Origin: a virus
DNA length: 30,676 nt
Virus record (IMG/VR): IMGVR_UViG_3300006100_000053
Span: 1 to 30,676 of that record
Reading direction: 5' to 3' (one strand)
How positions within the stretch are numbered: position 1 is the first letter of the stretch; every line of letters starts with the position of its first letter. The translations under genes were made by a program, and so were the position numbers. Under the pieces are notes generated by a model. It did no database searches, had not been told where the DNA came from, and saw nothing but the letters and a program-made list of their open reading frames with translations. Of this stretch, positions 7,209 through 13,450 are shown piece after piece.

Positions 7209-7640
7209 TTACCTCTGCTGGGGCCTCTGCACTACTTGTGAAGTAGGGTTTCCTTGAATCTGCAGTCCTTGCGGCTGCTGAAACTGGCTCATACCCAGAG
7301 GTTTGTTGCCTTGCTGCAGAGGACTCTGCATCGGGGCGGGCTGACCACCTACGCCGCCATCACTGCCGCTACCATCAAAACCTTCGTTGCCGCCGGGCAT
7401 ATTGCCTGTCACATCAGGACCTGACATAAAATTCTGATTTTGAGGAGTCGCGCCAAACGCCGGAGGCGGAGTGCCGGGCGTAATACCCTGTGGCTGGTTC
7501 GGCTGACCCTGTCCTTGGTAGGACATGAAGTTTTGGTTGGGGGCGGCAAAGTTGTTATAGCCAGACTGGCTATTCGCACCGCCCGATAAGCTCTGCTGAA
7601 GCTGAGATAAATCAACTCCCTGCCCGCCGCCCCCAGCCAT
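7209..7640 (-). CDS. Gln/Gly/Pro-rich low-complexity protein
   Basis: 143 aa, almost entirely Gln, Gly, Pro, Asn and Ser (for example GQGQPNQPQGITPGTPPPAF and SQFQQPQGLQIQGNPTSQVV), with repeated QNFMS segments. It is predicted to be disordered. The start overlaps the upstream stop (TGATG at 7640). Such proteins sit next to the Lys/Gly-rich proteins in this phage type. No enzymatic feature is visible; a flexible minor virion or assembly protein is the most that can be inferred. The ORF has normal operon placement and a coupled start, which supports it being real despite low complexity. Confidence 0.6.
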   Translation of the reverse strand: MAGGGGQGVDLSQLQQSLSGGANSQSGYNNFAAPNQNFMSYQGQGQPNQPQGITPGTPPPAFGATPQNQNFMSGPDVTGNMPGGNEGFDGSGSDGGVGGQPAPMQSPLQQGNKPLGMSQFQQPQGLQIQGNPTSQVVQRPQQR

Positions 7641-7924
7641 CAGACAAACTTCCCTTTGGTGTGGCCCTTAGAGATGCAGCCATCGACAGAACCACCTTTA
7701 TAGTAGCCCTTCATCGCCTTGCCACCGCAAGCCATCTTCTTGGTGCCACAAGAACCGCCAGACTTCATACCCATAGGGCCAGCGGTACGGAGACCTGCTG
7801 CCGGAGGCATAGGAGCATTAGCCGCACCCAAAGACATAGCGTTCAGTGCGGGAGCGCGCTTGGTTACACGAGCCTTCATAGACTCTTTCTTTGCCAAAGT
7901 AGGCATACCTGATTTCTTAGCCAT
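7640..7924 (-). CDS. Lys/Gly-rich small protein with Cys motifs
   Basis: 94 aa from the ATG at 7924, chosen over an upstream ATG at 7981 because AGAGGAAAT lies 3-4 nt before it and the protein then begins MAKKSGMPTLAKKES like other small basic proteins here. The middle is Ala/Pro-rich (APALNAMSLGAANAPMPPAAG). The C-terminus, MKSGGSCGTKKMACGGKAMKGYYKGGSVDGCISKG, is glycine-rich with three cysteines. Basic Gly-rich C-termini ending in a 'GCISKGHTKGK' type tail recur in phage neck regions without known function. Possibly a minor virion component. Confidence 0.6.
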   Translation of the reverse strand: MAKKSGMPTLAKKESMKARVTKRAPALNAMSLGAANAPMPPAAGLRTAGPMGMKSGGSCGTKKMACGGKAMKGYYKGGSVDGCISKGHTKGKFV

Positions 7925-7977
7925 TTTATTTCCTCTAGCTTTACGCTGAATTGGAGAAATACCGCGGGACGGCAGTG

Positions 7978-8211
7978 TCATTTGTCCACCTTGTTGTCCA
8001 ACTTGTCCATGATCCGGTTAAACATACCCTTTATTTCGGCCATGTCGATTCGATAATCATCTTTACGGACGTAGTTCTCATGGAGAGACTGGTTGGTTTC
8101 TTTCACGTCTTTCTGGAGTTCTTTAACAGAATCCCACATGATTTTTACAAACCAACCAATGACTGCTCCGATGACCGCTGCAGTGATATTAATGATATTT
8201 TGCGCATCCAT
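7978..8211 (-). CDS. Small membrane protein with coiled coil (holin-like candidate)
   Basis: 77 aa from the ATG at 8211 (MDAQNIINITAAVIGAVIGW). An ATG 14 codons upstream would overlap the preceding gene and lacks a better ribosome-binding site. Residues 5-25 form one hydrophobic segment ending in FVKIMW, followed by a charged heptad-type helix (SVKELQKDVKETNQSLHENY) and a second amphipathic helix. The arrangement of one membrane segment and a coiled coil fits small phage lysis-accessory or holin-like proteins. No endolysin gene is visible in the window to support that, so function remains open. Confidence 0.55.
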   Translation of the reverse strand: MDAQNIINITAAVIGAVIGWFVKIMWDSVKELQKDVKETNQSLHENYVRKDDYRIDMAEIKGMFNRIMDKLDNKVDK

Positions 8212-8224
8212 CGCTACCAGTCTC

Positions 8225-8722
8225 TTAGGCAGAGGCTGGAGCTGCAGTGCCATCGCTGTTCTTCTGAGCGTAACGCACCGTGAGGTTCAATGCACCTGCA
8301 TTGACAGAAGAAGGTGAGCCGGTGAAGGCCAGCGTGACCACGACCGGAATATCGACAGAACCGATACTTACCCAGTTGGCGTATGAGCCAGTGGTGGCCA
8401 GTGAAGCCCGACCTGCAGAAGTCACAGTGGTCGTGGTGACAAACTTATTTGCCGTGGTCCCATCACCCACCGTAATGGTGGCTGCTGGAGTGGTGCCTCC
8501 GGTGAAGGTGAAGGCCGTGGTGGTGTCGAGTTCGATACCGAGAATCTGAGAACCTGCCGGAATCCAACCGATCGTGGTCGTGCCAGCGGTAGTAGCAGGA
8601 GACACAACAGAGTTCTGAGAAAGACTGACGACGCCGCAGTTAGCGACAGTACCAGCGGTGGTTCCGGTGGTGTCCTTTACGGTACCCGTGCGAATCGGGC
8701 CAAGCCAAGTGGAGAATCCCAT
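8225..8722 (-). CDS. Virion protein (possible capsid decoration)
   Basis: 165 aa from the ATG at 8722, preceded by ATGAGGTTATC; a start 5 codons upstream would lose this site. The sequence begins MGFSTWLGPIRTGTVKDTTG and continues as a Thr/Gly/Val-rich beta protein with IPAGSQILGIELDTT and a C-terminal VNAGALNLTVRYAQK strand pair. It probably followed the major capsid gene directly before the GIY-YIG gene and two terminators came between them. A head decoration or tail-surface role is inferred from position and composition. A candidate promoter at 8811-8839 could drive it separately. Confidence 0.6.
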   Translation of the reverse strand: MGFSTWLGPIRTGTVKDTTGTTAGTVANCGVVSLSQNSVVSPATTAGTTTIGWIPAGSQILGIELDTTTAFTFTGGTTPAATITVGDGTTANKFVTTTTVTSAGRASLATTGSYANWVSIGSVDIPVVVTLAFTGSPSSVNAGALNLTVRYAQKNSDGTAAPASA

Positions 8723-8810
8723 GATAACCTCATGCACATGCGCCTGTCGTCTTGTGCGAGTACCGCTAGGGCGGTCGAGCAGGCAATTAGAAAATCCCTA
8801 GATTTGAGCC

Positions 8811-8839
8811 TTTGTAGCTTACTTATTTTTCAGTGTCAA
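8811..8839 (-). promoter_or_regulatory. Candidate sigma70 promoter after GIY-YIG terminator
   Basis: On the minus strand, TTGACA (8839-8834) is followed after 17 nt by TACAAA (8816-8811). The -35 is perfect; the -10 matches 4 of 6. It starts 2 nt beyond the terminator U-run and points at the gene starting at 8722, so it could restart late transcription. Confidence 0.5.
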
Positions 8840-8840
8840 G

Positions 8841-8868
8841 ACAAAAGAAAAGGGGGCCGAAGCCCCCT
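8841..8868 (-). terminator. Rho-independent terminator downstream of GIY-YIG gene
   Basis: Minus strand: a 7-bp stem AGGGGGC / GCCCCCT closed by a TTCG tetraloop and followed by TTTCTTTTGT. A textbook intrinsic terminator, 25 nt after the endonuclease stop. Confidence 0.85.
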
Positions 8869-8893
8869 TGTCCCGACCGGGATCTCCCAGTCC

Positions 8894-9709
8894 TCAGTCA
8901 GTATATCTAAAACTCCACCCCTCGGCTTTGCCTTTTGTCAGGGCGTTGCCAGATTTTAAAGCCCTATCCACCGTGGGTGGAGTCAGCCCAAGCTCCTTTC
9001 GAAGCTGAGTGATTGTAGCAAACCTATGCTCTACACCAGCAGGATCCGTCGCTATGACGGCGCGGCCCATCTTCTCCTTTGACTCCTCCGAATGAGTGCG
9101 ACCTTCCCAGTGACTGTAGTGCCCCGCCTCAGCTGCGGCACGGATTTTGGCACGGCCTTCAGCGGATATGGTTCTCCCGGGCGCTTTAGGTTTACCACGT
9201 TGAGCATCGCCAATCTTTTTACGTGTCTCCTCTGAAACTGTTTTACCGTAGCGGTAGTGGTCTGCGCCTGCTGCTTTACCTTTACGCGTCTCTGACATCT
9301 GAGCGCGGGATTCTTCTGTATGTGCTACGCCTTGCCGAGGGTGTCCCTCTCGTTTAAGCCATGCTTTGGTTTTTTCAGCTAATTTAGCCCGGATCTCTGG
9401 GCTCGCATCCCTCATAGGGGAGTCGGCGTGGGCAGCTACGTTGTAGCAGTAGTCTTTACCGAAATGCTCGTCCAGCCATTTTTGTTCCGCTGGGTACAAC
9501 TCGTCTTTAGAGCTATGCGTCTCTAGCACTTCGAATTTAAAACAGTCCTCGCCATATTTGTTCCATGCACGTTGCAAATGCACGCAGTCATGGTTCCCTA
9601 AGCGAAGAGCTTTTCTATGCGCCCAAAAGCGTTTGCGAGAGTCGACTGTGCTGCCTACGTAGTAGTGGTCGTTGACTACGTTTCGGATTTTGTAAATTAC
9701 GTTCTTCAT
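8894..9709 (-). CDS. GIY-YIG homing endonuclease (SegB-like) with NUMOD3 repeats
   Basis: 271 aa. GIY-YIG domain at residues 1-85: VIYKIRN, YYVGSTVDSRKRFWAHR with catalytic-type Tyr and Arg, and PAEQKWLDEHFG with the expected Glu near residue 75. Residues about 125-205 carry repeated NUMOD3 helices (HTEESRAQMSETRKGK, VSEETRKKIGDAQRGKPK, HSEESKEKMGRAV). The end, FATITQLRKELGLTPPTVDRALKSG, is a helix-turn-helix of NUMOD1 type. GGAGG precedes the ATG. The gene is a self-contained cassette between the major capsid gene and the next virion gene, with its own promoter and terminator, unlike the intrusive GIY-YIG at 5704-6342. Confidence 0.93.
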   Translation of the reverse strand: MKNVIYKIRNVVNDHYYVGSTVDSRKRFWAHRKALRLGNHDCVHLQRAWNKYGEDCFKFEVLETHSSKDELYPAEQKWLDEHFGKDYCYNVAAHADSPMRDASPEIRAKLAEKTKAWLKREGHPRQGVAHTEESRAQMSETRKGKAAGADHYRYGKTVSEETRKKIGDAQRGKPKAPGRTISAEGRAKIRAAAEAGHYSHWEGRTHSEESKEKMGRAVIATDPAGVEHRFATITQLRKELGLTPPTVDRALKSGNALTKGKAEGWSFRYTD

Positions 9710-9732
9710 GCGCCCTCCGGGTTGGTAAAGAT

Positions 9733-9761
9733 ATTAAACCACTGAAGGAACGCTGTGTCAA
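9733..9761 (-). promoter_or_regulatory. Candidate sigma70 promoter for GIY-YIG gene
   Basis: Minus strand TTGACA (9761-9756), 17-nt spacer, TTTAAT (9738-9733), about 24 nt upstream of the endonuclease ATG. It directly follows the capsid-gene terminator and would let the endonuclease be expressed independently of the late operon. Confidence 0.6.
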
Positions 9762-9770
9762 CATGCGGGC

Positions 9771-9797
9771 AAAAGAAAAGGGCCCGAAGGCCCTTTT
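9771..9797 (-). terminator. Rho-independent terminator after major capsid gene
   Basis: Minus strand: a 9-bp perfect stem AAAAGGGCC / GGCCCTTTT with a TTCG loop and a TTTTCTTTT tail. It lies 22 nt after the capsid stop and should end, or strongly attenuate, the upstream late transcript carrying head genes. Confidence 0.88.
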
Positions 9798-9818
9798 CTC
9801 CCGATAAACCCTGATAAA

Positions 9819-10733
9819 TCAGGAACTTCCGGGACTTCCGAATACTCCGAGGAAATCGGACCATCCAAAGCTGTAGCGCTCTCTCGCCTTGTACCTAGCG
9901 TTCCCCGTATCAAAATCAGCGTCCATTGAAGTCGCCAAGGGGGTACGGACAAAGTGCTTGAGGCCATTCGGAACGTCGGTGGTCAAGAACCAAGCATTGG
10001 TGTCGGTCAACCAGTGGTTGACAGTCCAGCCGCCCGGGATTGAGCCGTTGTTCTTCAGAGCGTTGATGTCGTTGTCGGAGGTACCAACACGCAGTTCAGT
10101 TTCGAGGATACGGGTCGCCACGAACTGCAGTGCAGACGGGATGATCAGTTTCTTCGGCTTAGCTGCGATGAGCAGGCCACGTTCGTCGGTCCACAGAGAG
10201 ATCTGAATTACCGCATTTTCAAGTGAGGTTTCGTTCAGGTCCGCTGCAGTCGTCGGAATGTTGGAAATGGTTGAACCATAAACCAGCGGGTGAGCATTTG
10301 AGAACAGAGCCTGACCGTCACCACCTTTGTAGTTCGAGTTGAAGCCGTTATTCAGAATGTTAGCCGCCTTGACTTCCTTGGTGTAAGCCATAGCACGAGC
10401 CAGCGCCTTGGTATAACGAGCAGACAGTGAGTCGTACAGGTTATCTTCGATTGCTTCTTCCGTCAGGGAGAAGCCGAGAGCGATGGTTTCGTGGGTGTAG
10501 CGGGTGTTCCATGCTTCCTGCGCATTGTCATACGCAATCGCTGAACCTTCCGCCTTAACCGGGGCAGCACCGAAGCCAGAGAGCTTCTGTTCTTCTTCAA
10601 AGGAACGCTCAGAGCTTTCGGTCTCGAAAAGCTCCTTGTATTCCTCGCCATACCGCTCATATTCCAGACCGAACAGGGCGTTCAAGCCGGGGAGCAGCTC
10701 TTTAAGTAATTGCGCGCGTGAAATAGCAGCCAT
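9819..10733 (-). CDS. Major capsid protein
   Basis: 304 aa. N-terminus MAAISRAQLLKELLPGLNALFGLEY followed by YEELF-type charged helix and SFEEEQKLSGFGAAPVKAEG. The middle has ALGFSLTEEAIEDNLYDSL, LARAMAYTKEVKAANILNNGF and GDGQALFSNAHPL, and the end has AWFLTTDVPNGLKHFVRTPL...KARERYSFGW. The layout (N-arm, long spine-like helix, 'F...HP' segment, 'R.R..FGW' C-terminus) fits HK97-fold capsid proteins, including the Mu gpT-like group. It is placed after scaffold-like and decoration-like genes and directly before a strong terminator. AGGAG precedes the ATG. High-level expression is expected. No cleaved prodomain or internal protease is apparent. Confidence 0.85.
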   Translation of the reverse strand: MAAISRAQLLKELLPGLNALFGLEYERYGEEYKELFETESSERSFEEEQKLSGFGAAPVKAEGSAIAYDNAQEAWNTRYTHETIALGFSLTEEAIEDNLYDSLSARYTKALARAMAYTKEVKAANILNNGFNSNYKGGDGQALFSNAHPLVYGSTISNIPTTAADLNETSLENAVIQISLWTDERGLLIAAKPKKLIIPSALQFVATRILETELRVGTSDNDINALKNNGSIPGGWTVNHWLTDTNAWFLTTDVPNGLKHFVRTPLATSMDADFDTGNARYKARERYSFGWSDFLGVFGSPGSS

Positions 10734-10745
10734 TTAAGTTACTCC

Positions 10746-11408
10746 TTAGATACCAGTGGCCTGACGATAGAAGTGGAAGCCTGCATTGAAGCTCACCAGA
10801 ACCTGCTGGTAGGTACCATCAGACAGAGCCGTAGAACGGACAACGTCAACGATACGCAGCGGCAGAGTGTTGGTGGTAGCTGCAGAGGTGAGGTCCACAG
10901 TCACGAGGCTGTCACCAGTCGTGGTGTTAATCAGACCCGTCTTTACGTAGTAGCCAATGTTCTGGCCTACGTTAGCCTGAGTAGCTGCGCTAGAGGTGTA
11001 CAGAGCGCCTGAACCGTTAGAAACGGTAGCTACAAAGACAGCATCGGGGTCTTCACAGACGTATGCCCAACCATAACCGTAGTTAGTGTTAGCGCTGTCG
11101 GTGAGGATCGTGGTGCCCGTCGGCCAGTACTGTGACCACAGCGGCTGCTTGAGGCCGGTGCTCGGTGAATACTGACATCCAAGGAAGATACCAACTGGAG
11201 CCGCTGCAAAAGCAGCTTTCTGACCCGCAGCAGTGTCAACACGAACGATGGTGCCATCAGTGGTGTAAGTGACGAAATCGCCATAGCCGATGTTCTGAGC
11301 GTACCCAGATGCAATCGGAATTTCACGAATCGCTCCGCTATAAACACGACCACCGATCAGGTTAACAGGAACCAAACCGGAGGGGCCGATACCGTTAGGA
11401 TATGCCAT
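10746..11408 (-). CDS. Head decoration-like / capsid-associated protein
   Basis: 220 aa, MAYPNGIGPSGLVPVNLIGG..., with AREIPIASGYAQNIGYGDFVTYT and a beta-rich body (APVGIFLGCQYSPSTG...LPLRIVDVVRST). AGGAGTTTTAT precedes the ATG. It sits 12 nt before the major capsid gene. Proteins with 'G..GL.P..L.GG.....G..R..PIA.GYA..I..GD.V' occur next to capsid genes in related phages and are likely decoration or stabilising proteins; no experimental role is known to me. No enzymatic motif. Confidence 0.65.
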   Translation of the reverse strand: MAYPNGIGPSGLVPVNLIGGRVYSGAIREIPIASGYAQNIGYGDFVTYTTDGTIVRVDTAAGQKAAFAAAPVGIFLGCQYSPSTGLKQPLWSQYWPTGTTILTDSANTNYGYGWAYVCEDPDAVFVATVSNGSGALYTSSAATQANVGQNIGYYVKTGLINTTTGDSLVTVDLTSAATTNTLPLRIVDVVRSTALSDGTYQQVLVSFNAGFHFYRQATGI

Positions 11409-11446
11409 ATAAAACTCCTAATTTTGAATGAACCGGCCCCTAGAGA

Positions 11447-11905
11447 CTAGGAACCGCTACCAAAAGACACTTTGGACTTCCCTTCTCTAAAGAGGGGCAT
11501 CCTAGGATCATTTTCGCGGAAAAGATTGTTGTCTACGGACTGCGTCTGCTTCTGAGTCATGTTCTCATAGTACGCATAGCGCTGATTAATCAATTCCTTT
11601 GGTGCTTTGCACAGCACCAAACCGCCGATCTCGATGAGGTCAGAGGTCGGAGCCAAACCAAACGCAGCAAAATCTGAGCTGATCTCTGGATGATCAGAAG
11701 CCTTACAAGGCACCCAGCCTTCGCGTCTGGCGCGAGCCATATTAGCCGGATCGGGGTTACCCATCATGGCGACTCGAATCCAGCGAAAGCCATACCCATC
11801 AATGGGGTTAGGCACAGGAAGATCGTGCGCGGGTTTCCAAGAGTCCATGCGAACTTCTTTTTCTCGCGTTTCATTCTGTCTAAGCGAACGGTCGATATTA
11901 GCCAT
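11447..11905 (-). CDS. Conserved head-region protein, unknown function
   Basis: 152 aa from the ATG at 11905, which overlaps the scaffold stop by 8 nt; an upstream ATG at 11935 would overlap more and lacks support. Contains RMDSWKPAHDLPVPNPIDGYGFRW, RVAMMGNPDPANMARARREGWVP and IEIGGLVLCKAPKELINQRYAYYENM. The 'GYxxRWxR...GxPDxxNxxxARREGWxPV' layout is conserved in a phage protein found between scaffold and capsid genes; the function is not known to me. It is soluble and mixed alpha/beta, and probably takes part in head assembly. Confidence 0.7.
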   Translation of the reverse strand: MANIDRSLRQNETREKEVRMDSWKPAHDLPVPNPIDGYGFRWIRVAMMGNPDPANMARARREGWVPCKASDHPEISSDFAAFGLAPTSDLIEIGGLVLCKAPKELINQRYAYYENMTQKQTQSVDNNLFRENDPRMPLFREGKSKVSFGSGS

Positions 11906-12869
11906 TGCGTTGCTCCAGTTTGCGTTTCTCAGCAAGGTAAGCCTCTGGCTTAATCCCGAGTCGCTTAATAAGTGCGTCTTCAGATTTGGTCACTGCGGTC
12001 TTTTTTGGTGCGGTGGTTCTACCAACCGATGCTACAGTGCTTACTTTCTTGGTACGTTGGTTAAAGTTTTGAGGGAACATCTCCCTCATGCGGGCGTCCA
12101 CCTTGCCGTAATACTCGTCAGAGGTAGGATCGACACCGGATTTTACTAGCCGTTCATGTACCCCGTAGGCGAATGCAGTCATCTCTTCGTCCTTGCCAAA
12201 CCAAGGATTCTGGGCTGACCATGCTTCTGCCTTATAGTCCCTTGCGGGTGGTTGCTGAGGCTGAACAGGTGCTGGTTGGTTATATACAGGATTGTTTTCC
12301 TGTTGTAAAGGTGCTCGTGGAGGTTGTGGTGCAGGTGGTGTCCATTGCCCAATCTGACTACGCTCGATAGCCAGTTTGTTGAGCTCATTCTGCGCATCAA
12401 TGACTCCATCTGTATCGCCCGCTTCAAATGCCTTGCGATACTTGTCCTGAGCAATCTGCTGCTGGTACTCGAGCCGGTTTGTCGCTTCTTCAGTCAGGCG
12501 TCCTGAACCCCAAGTTACGGTCTGCTCAAGCTCCTGCGCGCGGTTGTAAAACATCTGCGCAATTTTGACGGCTTCCGCGTGCTCGCGCGCGAGACGTTCT
12601 TTTTCGCGCCGCTCGTCATTGATCTTGTGTGTTAGCCGGTCGATACGCTTTTTGACGCGTTTTGAATAGCTCTCCTGCTCTTCTTCCTGATCTAAGTCAT
12701 CGTCGTCCAGCGCCAGAGGCGGGCGGTCTTGATCTTCTTCAGGCGTATCGTCTACGACTTCGTATTCATCTTCTTCAGGCGCTACACGAGTGTTCTCTGC
12801 GAGAACCTTGCGCCCTACTACGTGGACTTCCTCGTCATCGGAAAAGTCTAAATCGTCTTCTCTTGCCAT
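11898..12869 (-). CDS. Scaffolding-like protein
   Basis: 323 aa, strongly charged and largely helical. Residues 1-70 are acidic (DDLDFSDDEEVHVV..., EEDEYEVVDDTPEEDQDRPPLALDDDD). Residues about 70-125 form a basic coiled coil (RVKKRIDRLTHKINDERREK, REHAEAVKIAQMFYNRAQEL). Then comes a Gln/Pro linker (residues about 180-210), and the C-terminus is basic (KTAVTKSEDALIKRLGIKPE...). Acidic start, central coil and basic C-terminal helix are typical of phage scaffolds, whose basic tail binds the capsid protein. It lies between portal and capsid genes, as scaffolds do. AAGGTG precedes the ATG. No protease signature. Confidence 0.7.
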   Translation of the reverse strand: MAREDDLDFSDDEEVHVVGRKVLAENTRVAPEEDEYEVVDDTPEEDQDRPPLALDDDDLDQEEEQESYSKRVKKRIDRLTHKINDERREKERLAREHAEAVKIAQMFYNRAQELEQTVTWGSGRLTEEATNRLEYQQQIAQDKYRKAFEAGDTDGVIDAQNELNKLAIERSQIGQWTPPAPQPPRAPLQQENNPVYNQPAPVQPQQPPARDYKAEAWSAQNPWFGKDEEMTAFAYGVHERLVKSGVDPTSDEYYGKVDARMREMFPQNFNQRTKKVSTVASVGRTTAPKKTAVTKSEDALIKRLGIKPEAYLAEKRKLEQRNG

Positions 12870-12878
12870 AAATCACCT

Positions 12879-13268
12879 TTAGTATGCGCGGTTGATACCG
12901 CGTGGATCAGCAACAGTACCCTCAATCTGATCATCATTCACGATGATGAACTCTTTGCCATCTACAGAGAACCGGGAGCCAGAATACGCGCGGAGGAGGA
13001 CAAAATCTCCTTCCTTGCACCACGGACCCGTGGGGAACTTATCCTTGTCCATGTAGCACATATCGCCTTGTTTGAGGACAAGACCAACGACTGCCCCCGC
13101 TTCTTCGCGCTTGGCGGTAATGTCAGCGATAGCGATGCCGCCATCCGTAGTCTTGTTGATTTCCGGCTTTACCACCAGCATCTTGTATCCCTTTGGCTCA
13201 GGGAGACGTTCGGCCAGCTTCTCTGCACTTTCTTGAGTCTTTTCAGCGTCGATGTTAGCGACAGACAT
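12879..13268 (-). CDS. GroES-like co-chaperonin
   Basis: 129 aa. After a 20-residue charged N-terminus, residues 22-115 follow the Cpn10 layout: LPEPKGYKMLVVKPEINKTT (first strand), a mobile-loop region TTDGGIAIADITAKREEAG (residues 40-58), GAVVGLVLKQGD, then KEGDFVLLRAYSGSRFSVDG and KEFIIVNDDQIEG (the GxxV...Y.G......G.EY.I....D pattern of GroES). Phage GroES analogues such as T4 gp31 replace host GroES so that GroEL can fold the capsid protein. Its place between portal and scaffold/capsid genes supports that role. The start overlaps the previous stop (TGATG), with GAGGAAAT as ribosome-binding site. Confidence 0.8.
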   Translation of the reverse strand: MSVANIDAEKTQESAEKLAERLPEPKGYKMLVVKPEINKTTDGGIAIADITAKREEAGAVVGLVLKQGDMCYMDKDKFPTGPWCKEGDFVLLRAYSGSRFSVDGKEFIIVNDDQIEGTVADPRGINRAY

Positions 13269-13450
13269 CAGATTTCCTCTTCGTACTTACGCAGGTCTTT
13301 TACACGTTCCAGCGCTGAGGTCAGACCTGTGATTACCCCAACGAGATGCCGATACTCGGCGTAGTCAACAGCGTGCCCGAAGGCGATCGCGTCTTTGCGA
13401 GCTTCAATGAGCTCGTTCAATTCTTTCTGCAGGATTTCTAGTCCAGTCAT
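13268..13450 (-). CDS. Small helical protein, unknown
   Basis: 60 aa (MTGLEILQKELNELIEARKD...VITGLTSALERVKDLRKYEEEI). Two amphipathic helices with heptad spacing suggest a helical hairpin or dimer. The ATG overlaps the portal stop (ATGA), and the stop overlaps the GroES-like start, so it is coupled on both sides. Small proteins of this size and position recur between portal and later head genes. Function unknown. Confidence 0.7.
   Translation of the reverse strand: MTGLEILQKELNELIEARKDAIAFGHAVDYAEYRHLVGVITGLTSALERVKDLRKYEEEI

Noticed and set aside
8738-8893. tRNA or structured RNA gene between virion gene and endonuclease
   Set aside because: Only the terminator and promoter-like elements are visible; no cloverleaf or T-loop sequence found.
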